DNA from: Niebla homalea
Taxonomy: Eukaryota; Ascomycota; Lecanoromycetes; Lecanorales; Ramalinaceae
DNA length: 64,000 bases
Reading direction: 5' to 3'
Assembly (NCBI GenBank): GCA_019925105.1
Contig: JAHGAU010000017.1
Coordinates: 558,001 to 622,000 of the forward strand
The position numbers were made by a program, and so were the translations under genes. Under the pieces are notes generated by a model. That model had not been told where the DNA came from and made no database searches. It was given only the letters and a program-made list of their open reading frames with translations. Below, in pieces: positions 43,000 to 54,881 of this stretch; position 1 is the stretch's first letter; every line of letters starts with the position of its first letter.

Positions 43000-45029
43000 A
43001 TGCTATATCGTGATAGACACGCATTATCTTTAGTCTTTCTTTCGCTCCTTACTTCACACGCCTCAGCTCTTCATGTTGTCCGAGGCTCAAATTGTACGGC
43101 ACAATGTACGACAAGTCCTACCGGACGCACTACCAATGCTACAGACGTTTCATGTTTCGATACTTATTATAACACCACCAATACTGCGGTATCCTTCGAG
43201 CACTGCTTGTCGTGTGAACTAGAAAGTCAAGCTTTCGAACAGGAAAGTGGGCAGACTGATCTGGGATGGGCTTTTTGTAAGCGTATAAGGACGTCCAGCG
43301 AAGGTTCTGGGGAAAAGCTGATACGATGGCCTCGTAGTCAATATGAGATACACTCTCGACGAGTGTATCTTCAACAAGCCCAATGTCACTGAACCAACTC
43401 CCATTCCCTTTTGCAACGAGCCTTGCTCTCCTTTGGAGGCATCTATTCAGACGAACCTCCTAACCCCAAATTTTTCGAGTACATATGATTTCTGTGCGGA
43501 TCCAAACTTCGTCTCTGACGCCCAAAATTGCGGTCAATGCTATAGAACGGTGCCTAACCAAATATATCTATCTAATTGTGAGTCTCGCTAATACTTCCCG
43601 CCACGTCCTTACCTAACGTACAGCAGTCCTGAACACACTTGCTGTAGCTTGCGAATCTAAGCCATCGCCTGCATTTCCTTTCGGGATCCCCCCCTCCAGC
43701 ATTTTCACCGATAATCCGCCTTCAAACTTTTCCAATGTCAATGACACAGCATCGGCAGCCCAGCACAGAGGCGTCTCGTCTACGAAAGAAGCAATCGCCA
43801 TTGCTGTTCCTGTTGGTGCTTTTCTCCTTCTTTCCTTCGGTCTGGTGCTTTTCTTTGTCTGGCGTCGGACGCGTTTGCCTCCTAGGAGGCGTCATCGCCG
43901 CCGTCAAACCGTCCAACTCGAAAAGCGAATCTCACACGACACTACGCCACGGCCATCACCGCTGATTGAGCGACGATTCCGGCCTTCGCGCCAAGGACAC
44001 CATTCGCGAAACACGTCAAATGAATCTCGAGGTCCGCGGACTTCCCTATTCCCAGCACCGGTGAAGCCAGGCAAGGCATATCTGCCAGCCCCTCAGCGAG
44101 GGCAAAGCAAAACGAGCCCGCCAATCCCCTTTCTCAATCTACCTAGAGAAGAAGCTGAATTAGGCGAGCATCCGGCTCGGATGCGCGACTCCGTTACTTC
44201 TGGCCCAGAGAAACCCAACAGAGGCTTCCAAAAACGAGTCGAGATCCCTGTCCCGCACACCACGCCCCAAGCTTCCACTCCAGCGGAGTCTGTGATCGAA
44301 GAAGACATCCTCCCGGCAAAACGATATGATCCAACCACCGATCCAACAATGCATTCTATCACGAAGCGAACACCGCTGCAGCCGCCTCTTTCCAAGCTCG
44401 CAACAGCACCCGCCGCCCTACCTCATCAGCAGCACCAGCATCAGCACCTGCACCAGCACCAGCACCAGCACCAGCACCAGCACCAGCAAGAAGAAGCACC
44501 GCCATCCCAGCCAAAACTTCACCTCCCTCAGCGCATACTCAAGCACAAACCCACCCTTCCCATCCATCGCCACAGATTGACTCTTGAGCCCCGTCCGCCT
44601 CTGGACGAAAACCGCATCCCCCAGCCCTTCCACCCTCTCCTTCACGGCACGCCTTTCGACACCGGCGCGCACATCCCCCCACCGGTACCACCGGACGGGA
44701 AACTGTCTTGGGAGCGGATCGCGCACGAGAACGCACGGATTCGATCCGAGCACCCGCCCATGATCTCGAACCCTGTGAGCCCGCTGACGTTGCCCGGAGC
44801 GCCAGAGATCGTGAGGAGTAGCACGACGACGCCGCTTTCGGAGGTGTTGAGGGCGGGCGAGCGCGAGAGAGGGGGGGGGATGTTGAGCCGGAGTGCTAGC
44901 GAGAGGAGCGTTGGATCGAGGCCGAGGACGAGGGGGAAAGAAGCTGGAGATGAGGGTGGGCCCCACCCGGAGGAGGGCGAGGGAAGGGGAAAGGACAAGG
45001 AGGTAATGAGATATGTAATTGATGAATGA
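43000..45029 (+). CDS. Single-pass membrane protein, Cys-rich ectodomain and disordered cytoplasmic tail
   Basis: Three exons: 43000-43276, 43338-43577 and 43627-45029, 639 residues. The start may also be the in-frame ATG at 42982. A signal peptide (core ALSLVFLSLLTSHASA) is followed by an ectodomain of about 200 residues. It has many cysteines and N-glycosylation sequons (NCTAQC, NTTNTA, NVTEPT, NFSSTY, NFSNVNDT). One membrane helix lies near 228-251 (AIAIAVPVGAFLLLSFGLVL) and is followed by an Arg-rich stop-transfer (VWRRTRLPPRRRHRRR). The 380-residue cytoplasmic tail is Pro/Ser/Arg-rich and includes a His/Gln run near 440-460. Filamentous ascomycetes carry several proteins of this layout with unknown function; a wall- or environment-sensing role is inference. 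Exon joins restore LGWAFFNMRYTLDEC and YLSNFLNTLAVACE. Confidence 0.78.
44426..44490 (+). repeat. CAGCAC-type trinucleotide-pair repeat coding His/Gln
   Basis: Imperfect tandem CAGCAC/CAGCAT units encode an alternating His-Gln tract in the cytoplasmic tail of the membrane protein. Probably length-variable. It also creates a Val/Leu shadow frame on the minus strand. Confidence 0.85.
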
Positions 45030-45338
45030 TTGGACTCGAAGATAGAGAAGAGTTTTTAGACCTATAGGATCGGGCCGCGCTTCTGTGTACATACCTTTTG
45101 CTCCTACTCGGCAATGGGATTTGCTGGGGAGATGAAGATATGCGCATGGGTGATGATGTGACGATATTAGAGAGTTCGGTTCGCCATTGTGTTACTACAA
45201 GGATTCTGGGATGGGTTCGTGATACATAGAAAATAGAGATAGACTGTATACTGTACATAGATTCTAAACCCCCGGGGTATCATGTTCAAGCCAGACATCT
45301 GTCTGTAACAATCATCATTGCAACCGCTCTTATCTGAC
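45030..45338. other. Convergent 3' intergenic gap
   Basis: 309 bp between stop codons of the membrane-protein gene and the hydrolase gene. No feature recognised. Confidence 0.4.
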
Positions 45339-46681
45339 TCAACTCTCTAGGAGCCCCCCAGAGACGCCTCCAGCCCATGTCCCCACTGCCTGCAACAATT
45401 CCTCCAAAGCCCCTTCCTCCCTGTAAAAGTGTCCCGCCCCAGCAACGCTGTGGAATTTGAAACCGTTCCCTCCCCTCTCCTCAATCTCCCCAGCCCACTT
45501 CCCATACTTCTTCGCCGAAGTAAAACCATCCGAAGCTCCATACACAACCAACCCCTCACTCTGCCGAGCTTTCTCCACCACGCTATTCACATCCCTATGG
45601 GTGAAGAGTGAGGAGAAACCCGTAAGAAGATGTGATAGGGGGGCCAGTGGCGGGGAGACCAGTAAATAAGCCGTCTTGACCGGGGGAACCTGGGTCTGCC
45701 TTTCCCACAAGCACGGGCCCGGCTCCGCTTGCGCGGACGAGTCGTTTCCGTCCGGTGGCAAGCCCTCGGGCGCGGATGCGGCACCACCACCATCTACACT
45801 CGCCGCTCCCCCGCCATGGTGATCCCGCCGCAACTTCCGGCTGGACAGGTCGAAACTGCGACGGACCACGCGCTCGACGCTCTTGCGACTGGATTCCCGG
45901 CTCGTTCGGGAGGATGAAGCGGGGGTGGATTCCTCGCCGCCGATGGCGACGGGTTTCAACGTGCCCGACGCCCTGCCGCGGGATGCGGGACGAGGTCGCC
46001 TGTGCACAGCGTTCTCCTCTTTGTATCTTTCCCGCGCGAGGTGTTCTGCGCGCAGGCGTATCTCTGCGGTTGGCGTATTCGCGCTTGGAGCGGTGAAGGG
46101 CAGGAGGAGAGCGGGAATGGGAGGAAGCATGCATGCAATGAGCGCGCCATAGGAGTAGCCGGCAAGGATGAGGGTTGTTGAATTGTGGGTCTGGATGGTG
46201 GAGAGGGATGTCTGGGGCGATGAGGTTGTGGAGGGGGAGGTGGGGCGTGAGAGGGATTGGAGGCTGTGGAGGTAGTAAGTCATGAGACCAACAAAGGAGA
46301 TGTAGTCATGGACTTCGGCGCGGCCGGTCCATGTGGTGTGAGAATTAGAGGTGCCGGCGCCTCTGGATAAGAATTGTTAGCTGGGACGGGGGTCACATGG
46401 GAAAAGGGGCGGACGAGGTCCAGTCACCTGAAATTGAAGGTCCCGACAATGCAGTCCCGTTGAAGCAATGTTTCGACGAGGGACTGGACTATTGGATCGT
46501 CATAGCAGCCCCCTTGTGGTGCATAGGGGTGTGCAATGATAGCGGCTCGGGTGAAGAATTTGCTTGTGGTAGCATCTACATGGTCAGAAGGCCGAGCAGG
46601 ATGGAAGATGCGGCTCTCAAGGGCAACATTGTCGTGGATTGAAGGGATTGTGAAAGTGAAGCTTGGAGAGGGCATGTCCAT
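45339..46681 (-). CDS. Alpha/beta hydrolase (COG2945-like)
   Basis: Two minus-strand exons, 46428-46681 and 45339-46362, 425 residues. The N-terminal block AAIIAHPYAPQGGCYDDPIV followed by VGTFNFRGAGTSNSHTTWTG is the start of the small alpha/beta hydrolase family seen in bacteria as HPHP..GGS and FNFRGVG.S. The nucleophile elbow is GYSYGA (Ser). A candidate catalytic His lies in VAGAGHFYREEG near the end. A large Arg/Ser-rich insert of about 130 residues separates elbow and C-terminal lobe (KTAYLLVSPPLAPLSHLLTGF), longer than in bacterial relatives. Substrate unknown. The start is ATG 46681, since the codon before it is GTG. The 65-nt intron is fixed by the NFRGAG join. Confidence 0.85.
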
Positions 46682-47738
46682 CACGATTCATTGGGATTGC
46701 AATGGCACAGACGATGCAGGGAGCAGACATTGCGATTATCGGCATTTACGGAATAGCGTTGTGTCATTGACAGCAAAGATTATCATTGTAGAGACTTTAT
46801 GGCTTTAGCAAATAGGCAATCCAAGTCACGTGAGAGGATCCTTTGGGCGAGATCTCCCGGGATAGTCTTTTGGATGGAGGAAGAGCATTGACACTTTTAC
46901 TTCATAAAGGAGAAGGCGGTGAAGGCACAATGGTCATTTGCGGGGCTCAGCCGGGACGATATCCATATAAGCATCAAGTAGCGTCGATTGACAATTGCAT
47001 TGGTGTGGGGGCCCATCTCCGCACTTCGGTCCCGTATGATCCCATGATAGTATGATGACCGTCATGTGCGGGAATAGGGACCCTCTGATCTTGTCAGCTC
47101 AACGACAGGATCTTGATGCTTTGTGATTTGCCATAACTACTGCTTGGGAAACGTGGTCAACGGGACAAAAGGAGACATTTCTGGAAATGCCCGACAAATG
47201 TGTGGTTAGATCATATGACGCTAGCCGATTTCGACCTCATTGAATTTACGGTATTTGCACCTTCTCCCGTACCTCTTGCGAATAATGAATGCCTGGATCA
47301 AATGCCATCATGAACATTCATACAAGAGCACCAATTAGGTTTTGTACCAAGTTAAAGGCCTTTCATCTACCCAAACTCCCAAAGAGCCAAGTATATAGCC
47401 AAGTAGTCTGAAGTAGTGTATCCTTGGTTGAGGGGCAGTCGGATGATAATCATGATATATCGGTCCATGTAGCTATTTCCGCATTAGGGAAATCTCATCA
47501 TCCCATCTTTCAATGCGGTCTACTCGGACCGACCTCTCGCGTGACAGCATTCCACCCCAACAAACTTGACTTCCAGCTCCTTTCCTACATTCTCTTCCGC
47601 CTCATACAAGCTGGAATTTCTACCATATCCTCTATTTGAAACAAGGAACAATGCGCGAACCCAGAATTCCTACAAGTACCACATGAGCGTACGCAGCACC
47701 ATGTCTGCTTCGTTTTGCCCCGACCTTCTTTGCTCATA
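46682..47738. promoter_or_regulatory. Divergent intergenic region (hydrolase / patatin lipase)
   Basis: 1.06 kb between divergent start codons. CT-rich sequence precedes the lipase ATG. Small open frames have no recognisable content. Confidence 0.4.
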
Positions 47739-50388
47739 ATGTCAACCCTCACATTCCCAGGCCTTCTCCTAGGTACTGCAGGTAGCCATGATACCTCCCG
47801 AAATCCTCTCGCCAAAAATCAGCAGCAGAATTCAGGCCTCTCCCTGAGACCGAAGAAGTCCCTCGCAAATCTATTTGCTTTTGCAAAGAACCCGTTCGAG
47901 GGCGCCGGAGAGACCGTTGAGGACTGGCTGGACGGATCAACCAAGGAGGAGCGAGCCCGGAGGCAGGCTCTGGAAGATAGGAAGCAACTCCTCTATCTCA
48001 AGCTGAGGACGGTACGCTCGGTCCAACAAATCTATGCAGCTTTCAACTTATACAGATCTAGGCAATCGCTCGATCTGACTGGGAAGCAGCCGCAACGGAA
48101 CTTGATGAACTCGAAGGCAACAATGCTTGGAAGGCTGTCCATGACTCGGCAGATTACGATGCCCCTCTTGTAGAGGCTCGACTGAAGCAGCTAGATGATG
48201 CCCGCATCAGCTGCGATGTTGGAAGAATGCTATTCCTCATAAGAACTTCCTTAACACGAGATCTGGGAGACATGGGCAACCTTCGGATGTATAAGCATTC
48301 CCACATCGGCACGAAAGATCTAATAGAGAGCTATATAAATTCAGCTCTGGAGACATTGGACGCTTTGCTTGACGTCTCCGCCATGTCCAAGTGCGATGGC
48401 TTCGAGACCAAGTACATACTTGAGCAAATCCTATCCACAAGACAGGCTTTCGGAAGGAGTGCTCTCCTCCTGTCCGGCGGTGCAACATTCGGCATGAATC
48501 ATATTGGCGTCCTCAAGTCTCTTTGGGAAGCCCACCTGCTACCCAGGATCATCTCCGGTGCTTCGGCGGGGAGCATTGTTTGCGCCGTCGTCTGCACAAG
48601 AAGCGACGAGGAAGTCCCCCACTTGCTGGAGACATTTTGTGACGGAGACCTGGCAGTCTTTGACGAGGACGGCAATGAAGATAGCCTGCTGCGCAAAGCC
48701 TCTCGCTTTCTAAAGCACGGTGCCCTCTACGACGTTGCGCACCTGACCCGGATCATGCAGGGCCTCTTGGGTGATATCACTTTCCAAGAAGCCTACAATC
48801 GCACCAGGAAGATCTTGAACATCTGTGTTTCGAGCGCCAGCCTCTACGAACTACCACGGCTGTTGAATTATATCACAGCGCCCAATGTACTGATCTGGTC
48901 TGCAGTGTGAGTGGCATGGTCATCTATCTCAAACTTGCCTTGACTGACGCCTTTGACAGTGCGGCATCTTGCTCCGTACCTTTCGTGTTCACAGCCGCAT
49001 CTCTACTGGCAAAGGATCCAAAGACTGGACAAGCCGTGCCCTGGAATCCTTCGCCCCAACATTTCATCGATGGCTCAGTGGACAACGACATACCCATGAC
49101 TCGACTAGCTGAGATGTTCAATGTCAATCACTTCATCGTTTCTCAGGTCAATCCTCACGTTGTGCCCTTCTTGATGAAAGAGGAGGGCCTTATTGGCAGG
49201 GGTGCCCCGCAAGTGTCACCCAACATTCCAGTTGGTCCATCGTGGTTCGACAGCCTTTCACAGCTTGCCAAAGGAGAAGCTCTGTATAGGATGCAAACTC
49301 TTGCCGAACTAGGAATCTTCCCCAACCTGCTGACGAAGACTGTCTCCGTCCTCAGCCAAAAATACTCGGGCGATATCACAATTCTCCCGGAGATCAATTA
49401 TGCCGACTTTCCCAAGATGCTTTCAAATCCGACTCCTGACTTCATGCATCAAGCCATGGTCTGTGGTGAAAGGGCCACGTGGCCTAAGATGAGCATCATC
49501 AAGAATCACTGCGCCATTGAACTTGCTCTTGATGATGCAGTCCAAAAGCTCAGAGCACGAGTGGTCTTCAGTCCCAGTGAGATAGAGTCTCGGCTGAAGT
49601 CCCAAGTGAAGAGGAATTCGTACACGGGTTCCCAGAAGATAGTGAGAAGGAGGAGGAGTAGTAAGCATCGTCCTTTGTCACAGAACAGCGCACAGGAACC
49701 TCTTGAAGGGTGGCTACCCTCCCACAGCGATCCCAGGCAACCCTCCCTGCACACCACGCACAAGGCTGCAGGTCGCATCACTCCCATTCTCCGCCACAAG
49801 AAGTCCCGCAGCCTTGGAACTGTCCCCTTTCCAACCACTACGTCCACAATAAGATCCCCTGACTCTCTCACGACCCCTAGACCTCCGCCAGATTTGACCT
49901 CCTCCGGTGCGGAAGGCTCATCAAACTTAACATCCGAATCTTCATCCACCTCCCTCAACCTGTCCTCGCCTGTCGAATCACCCTCCCCGAATGACGAGCC
50001 TCCGTCCAAGTGGCCTCGTTCTCTCTTCGGCTCTACCTCACAACCTAGCACCCCCAGTCAAATATCATCCCCCACCCCTACTACGCCAAAAGCCCCAAAC
50101 TTCACACTGACCATGACGCCGACCGGGAACAAGTCAGGTGCGGAATCGAAGTACAAGCGGCTCTTTCATCACAGGCAACCTCCCGACCAGCCACCGCAGC
50201 ATAAATCCCCAAGCCCCCAAAGTCAACAAAGAAAGACGGGGAATCCCGCCAAGGGTACAGCTGGCGGTGGAAGCGACTCTGCCAAGCGCAATGGTGGAGG
50301 CACGAAAAGGAATTGGGGGCTGGAGATCGATATACCGAGCACTGCCAAGGGTTTGGTGGGGAGAGGCAAGAAGAAGGGTGGCGACTGA
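47739..50388 (+). CDS. tgl4: Patatin-domain triacylglycerol lipase (Tgl4/Tgl5 family)
   Basis: Three exons: 47739-48011, 48062-48906 and 48960-50388, 848 residues. Fungal Tgl3/4/5-type enzymes sit on lipid droplets and hydrolyse stored triacylglycerol; some also act as lysophospholipid acyltransferases. Upstream helical part: FAKNPFEGAGETVEDWLDGS, SDWEAAATELDELEGNNAWK, RISCDVGRMLFLIRTSLTRDLG. The patatin core shows the oxyanion loop SGGATFGMNHIG (about 229), the Ser nucleophile in GASAGS (about 257) and the Asp of the dyad in FIDGSVDND (about 410). Further family blocks are LLGDITFQEAYNRTRKILNI, LLNYITAPNVLIWSAV-AASCSVPFVF and NHFIVSQVNPHVVPF. The last 300 residues are a Ser/Pro/Thr-rich disordered tail with basic patches. 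The start at 47739 follows a separate ATG at 47701 that terminates after 13 codons. Confidence 0.93.
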
Positions 50389-51052
50389 GATGCGTATGCC
50401 CAATCAATACCTAAGGATTGGGTGGAGAAAGGAGGATCGTAACCGAGTGATTGTGATATATCTGACACCTGCAAAGCGCTTCTGTGGACATGAAAGAAAA
50501 GAGGAGGGGACTCAACACGACTTCTTTCACGAGCATGAGCATGAGTGGAGTACAACTTTGCATGTAATGAGGAAGATACCCCTTGGAGCGTTAATGTTTG
50601 ACGGATGGAAGAATAGCAATTGCATGCCAATGGCGACAAGCCGGCCTTACCCTGTATATGGAAGGAAAATGAACGAGATACAAAGACAGTCTTGTCAGCT
50701 CTTCTAGGGTGATTTCAGCCTCGTGCATCGTTGATCTAAGCATTGATTTTAGCTTTATACCCGCACTTTTCTACCTTGTCTTCTAAGAGTGTTACAGATG
50801 TGCTCCATGTCCAGCTACCATCGCCTGTACCGAGAAAGCACTTTCCAACCGCCGTCCACTTTATGAGCCAAGTCTCCCACAATGTCGGCAGGTTCAGCAT
50901 CCCGATTCTCTCGTCCAATGTCTCATACATGAAGACCCGACTGCAGCTTTTGAGCGCCCTTGCCCTTCCCCCCCCAAACGCCCCTCCAAGCCCTTCGCCC
51001 CTCGCCTCGAAGGTATACCTCGCCAATCATGAACTGGAGCGGGAAAAACATA
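50389..51052. other. Convergent 3' intergenic region
   Basis: 664 bp between the lipase and F-box stop codons. Small frames only. It presumably holds 3' UTRs and termination regions. Confidence 0.4.
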
Positions 51053-52632
51053 TCAAGCATGCTCCGGACACCGGCCAACCACCCACTTCTCCCACATCTT
51101 CCGCTGCTGATACGTCACGCTGACCCCGTTATCCCCCAACTCCTCCGCGTCCCCTGAATCCTCCACCCGACTCCGATCGCAGGTGCAAAAGGGCAATGTG
51201 ATGGGGGTATCCGGGCTGATGGCGATCTCGTCCGCATCGGGCCCGTGATCCGTATCTCCAGCTATGCTGCTTTCATCCTCACCCTCGACCTCGACCTCGA
51301 CCTCGACCTCGAGTTCGCCACCGAACATACTATCCTCCTGATCACTCAATGCTGGACCGCCGTGGTCGTCGGCCTCGAGGTAATAATCGTGGTTGTCTTC
51401 GTCGGCATCGGCCTCGTCCGAGCTATCGCTGGCGCCCGCCGGGGCTTCGTCGGGGACTTCCATGGTGTTAGCCCAGAGCCGGTCGAAATGCTCGGAATAG
51501 TCGATGCGGCGGAGGGAGACCCAGTCGAGTATTTGCATTTCAGTTCGCAAGGCGAGCAGGACTTCCCGCCACTCGGAGCCCCTTTTGAGTTGGACGTCGC
51601 GGAGGCGCAGGCCTCGGAGTGTGGTCCGATGGCGCTTGATCATGCGGATGATTTCGCTGGCGTCGAGACGCCAGGCTTGGATGCCAAAGGCGCGGAGGTG
51701 GTCCCAGCGAATATTGTGAAATATGACTTCCAGACGTAGATCGAGAGGGTAGCGGGAGGGGAACCCGATATGGATGGCCTGGAGGTTTTTGGCAGCTTGT
51801 AAAACGGTCCTCGCCAGTGACGAAAGGTCGTTCATCTTCCGTACTAGTTCGGGGCCCCCGTCAAAATGAAGCTCGAGACATGTCAAGCGCGAAGCGAGTC
51901 GCGAAAGCATCTGTTCCTGGACGATGCGCGCTGTGTGAGGTTCCATCATCGGACCAGAAAAACGGCAGAAGGGGGAACCGCCATGGAGTAAAGCCTCACC
52001 CATTGTCTGCGTGGCATGTGTGCATGCAGGGGGCCACTCCAAGTCTACGACAGGCCTCAGAGTGCCGATCGGCTCAATCAAACGTAGCAATTGAACATGT
52101 TGCAATACGGTGAAGGCTTTCATGGCCTTTCTCAGAACAACCACATCCCTTCGACGAGTCAAGATCTCCTTTTGCTGCCTGATCCTGTCCTTGAGAATGA
52201 GCGCTGCATGTGCGTGGTCGCCATTCCCAAGCAGAAGCGTATCTCGCTCACAGTCAGCTTGGGCCTTCGCACCAAAGTGTTGCACCTACCTTCAGCGTAG
52301 AAAGGTGGGACCAGATAGCTAAACTTCCTCGTATGGCGGGTCAAGTGATCGTGATTACATATTTCGTCAAGCCTATGAAAGCCGGCGAGGGAAAAGCGAA
52401 GGGATATCTGGGCATATTGGTAGGGAATGGCAAGCTCTGAGAATCTTCGGCATGACAGCCTGAAATTCGCAACGTCTTGGGCTTGAGAAGGTGGAGGCGG
52501 GCTTGGAGGTCGGAAGCTCTCGACGGAGAGGTGGTTCCGACGATCAATCGGAATGGCCAAGCGTGAATTGGACTCTATGCAATCGAGTATGTCTTTCAGG
52601 ATCTCATTAGAAAGCTTCTGGATGTATGCCAT
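51053..52632 (-). CDS. F-box protein
   Basis: Two minus-strand exons, 52290-52632 and 51053-52203, 497 residues. The N-terminus is an F-box (YIQKLSNEILKDILDCIE, then NFRLSCRRFSELAIPYQY), the Skp1-binding motif of SCF ubiquitin ligases. The segment after it (HTRKFSYLVPPFYAE, VLRKAMKAFTVLQHVQLLRL, LASRLTCLELHFDGG, TTLRGLRLRDVQL) follows the pattern of fungal F-box proteins with leucine-rich-like substrate domains. The C-terminal third is acidic and includes an EVEVEVEVEGE run from a GAGGTC repeat. The end is CCP-like: TLPFCTCDRS, GRCPEHA. The 86-nt intron (donor GTAGGT, acceptor CATGCAG) is my inference. It is the join that keeps frame and yields FYAE-ALILKDRIRQQ. The start is ATG 52632; the upstream in-frame codon is GTG. 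Its target is unknown. Confidence 0.75.
51286..51309 (+). repeat. CTCGAC hexanucleotide repeat
   Basis: Tandem CTCGAC units on the plus strand encode the alternating Glu-Val tract of the F-box protein on the minus strand. A short in-frame minisatellite. Confidence 0.8.
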
Positions 52633-53666
52633 GCCAAGCCAGCGGCTTCGGCCCACTAAGGACAGTCGTTGCACTGAAGGACTAGGTGTGGCGAGGATGA
52701 GGATGGCCAGAGGACGGAAAACCGGCGATAAAGACGTAGACGATAGCTAAAGCTGATACGTCCCATATTTTTGCCCCCAGATATTTGTCAGAAAGGATGA
52801 TGCCAACACACCAACTAGCAGAATGAAGAAGTCGATTGAGCGGCGGGGGCAAGATGCAGAGAAAAATCTAGCAGCAAGCAAGCGCTCCATGACAAGTATG
52901 AGAGGCGAGCTGCACCTTCGACAGCTGCTTTCGAGTGGTAGTGGCTGCATTGAGCTTCCCTGAAGAGACTGATACCAATCGCTTACCTCTCTAGTGGTCA
53001 CATGACTGAAATCGTTCGGGTGTTCCCTCCCGTCTGTTCCAAGGTATAGGAGTTGATTGGCAGGTCGTGCTAGATGGTGCATGTACGCGGCATCGAGGCA
53101 CGGGACCGCACTAAAAAATTCGTGGCACCTCCCTGATTGCCCTAGGCGCCGTGGACAGTCCAATAGGATGAAGAGCCTCCATTCGAGTGACAGAAATTCC
53201 CGAGAAATGAAGACCGTTGAGCACGTTCGCAGACTGCATTCACGAGCCCCTTGCTGACCACCAACAGATGAAGGTCGAGCTATATTGGCATACATACCCA
53301 AAGAATCAGCGGTGTGCTGTCAAGTGTCTTTGGCATTGGAGCTGCAGTACCCGCTAACCGCATTGGACCTAGATCATGCAACAGGCCCTTCGGAAGACCT
53401 TATCCTGTCGCAAACACCGTCGTTGATGGCTATTCTCTTCTCTTCTCCGCTTTGATGCAGCTTGCGTTGTCGGATCTTCGTGTAAGACGTGCTCTCAGAT
53501 CTCGCTCACGGTCGGATTGGGATCGTTCGGTTGAGCGCCATATACTCGCTGCATGACATTGCAGTTTCATGTCCTGGAGTAGCCCCAATCGCAAGCCTTT
53601 GAGGGCCGGAATGTCGCCTATAATCGTCACATATGTCTCGGCCGAGTCGCGAATCGACTCGAGCTG
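52633..53666. other. Intergenic with an uncertain minus ORF
   Basis: 1.03 kb upstream of the F-box gene. A minus frame ends at 52747 and has its first ATG at 53295 (about 182 codons). It shows a hydrophobic segment near its end (IDFFILLVGVLASSFLTNI) but no family I know and an irregular composition. I treat it as unproven. Confidence 0.35.
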
Positions 53667-54881
53667 TCACTTCATTATCGTTCTCTTCTGGATGCGAGAT
53701 CGTATCTCGGTGCTCGAAAGCTTTTTTTGGAAATTGTCATCTGCAGACCTGTCGCTGTCATCATTGTCTTCTGCATCAAGCACATCGACCTCGAATATTT
53801 CCAAGGGGGGCCAACCCTTCTTCTGTCGTTCATCATTGACAGCTCTTCCTCCGCCTCTCGTTTCAGCAGACAGAGCTAATGCAGTGATGGCCGGATCTGT
53901 GATGGTTGGTCCGAACGGATCAAATATCTCAGTGTATCTTATCTGTAATCCAGACTCGAAGTCCTCAACAATCTCCCTACCTTTGGAAGATTGCGAGCTG
54001 CCTGTCTTTGTACCCCTATGTATGTGAGAGGGTGTCTCCACTTGCAGCAGCTCGTCCAAAAAAGCCTTGACCGATTTCTGACGCTGTGCCCAGCCTTCCA
54101 TGTGCTCTCGAAACTTTTTGTCCTTTAAGAGCCCATCACCTGTTATGCCAATAGTCAAACATGGATTTGGATCCGATGCTGATGTTGAAGTAGTCTGGCA
54201 GAGGAGAGCGGTCATGGTGAGAAGCAATTTATGCCCTGCATGCATGTGGTCAAAGGTCCCTCCTACGGCAACTGAGAGATGTTGATGGAGCACGCTCTTG
54301 GCTTGGTCCAGATGCCAATCTTGGTTGGTCAGCGTCAAGCCCCCAGGAAGCCGCAAGACTTCGTCACTGGCAATCGGCTTCGAGCTGTCTTCTCTGGCCT
54401 GGAGAAATAGTCTCGTCAGGCTTTCACCACTTTCGCTTTCCAGCGAACAGAATTGAGTCCAAGGTATTTGGCAACGAGCAATCTGTTGGATAGTCGGCCA
54501 CCCCATTCTATTAGCAGTCCTCGGAGGTTGCGGTTCCTGTGCCGTTACGCCCGGATCATGGAACAGGTATATGCGAGTATCAACATCATTGTCAAACTGC
54601 AGATCAACCATTTGCTCTGTGCATATGATACAAACCATCTTGTAAAGTTGACCAACGATCTTTTGTAAAGTAGAGTAATTGGACAGAGACAGACCACGAC
54701 AAGCAACGGCAACATCAAGGACCGTAGCTCGAGCCGAACTCTTCGACAGTTTCGAAGCTTGTTGAATGCACTGCGTCAACCCTGGACCATACGCGACGAG
54801 TAAGGTGTGCAAGGAAACATCTTGGGGAAGGCATGGTAGGAGAAGGAGCCATCGATCCCCGATTCCAGGAGGCTCTTCCAT
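53667..54881 (-). CDS. cab4: Phosphopantetheine adenylyltransferase (Cab4-like)
   Basis: Single exon on the minus strand, 404 residues. It catalyses the fourth step of CoA synthesis, 4'-phosphopantetheine + ATP to dephospho-CoA + PPi. The C-terminal half is the nucleotidyltransferase fold: VAVGGTFDHMHAGHKLLLTM (HxGH-type ATP-binding motif), IGITGDGLLKDKKFREHMEGW, RYTEIFDPFGPTITDPAITALALSAETRGGG and the second ATP motif KLSSTEIRSRI. The N-terminal 190 residues are a fungal extension of unclear role. There is no dephospho-CoA kinase P-loop, so it is monofunctional as in yeast Cab4, unlike the animal bifunctional enzyme. The ATG at 54881 starts MEEPPGIGDRW. Confidence 0.92.
   Translation of the reverse strand: MEEPPGIGDRWLLLLPCLPQDVSLHTLLVAYGPGLTQCIQQASKLSKSSARATVLDVAVACRGLSLSNYSTLQKIVGQLYKMVCIICTEQMVDLQFDNDVDTRIYLFHDPGVTAQEPQPPRTANRMGWPTIQQIARCQIPWTQFCSLESESGESLTRLFLQAREDSSKPIASDEVLRLPGGLTLTNQDWHLDQAKSVLHQHLSVAVGGTFDHMHAGHKLLLTMTALLCQTTSTSASDPNPCLTIGITGDGLLKDKKFREHMEGWAQRQKSVKAFLDELLQVETPSHIHRGTKTGSSQSSKGREIVEDFESGLQIRYTEIFDPFGPTITDPAITALALSAETRGGGRAVNDERQKKGWPPLEIFEVDVLDAEDNDDSDRSADDNFQKKLSSTEIRSRIQKRTIMK

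Noticed and set aside
42491..43033. 180-codon plus frame
   Set aside because: Overlaps the signal-peptide region of the membrane-protein gene in another frame and has no recognisable content.
52747..53301. 184-codon minus frame with a hydrophobic C-terminal stretch
   Set aside because: First codon is not ATG, no family match, irregular composition; mentioned in the intergenic entry only.
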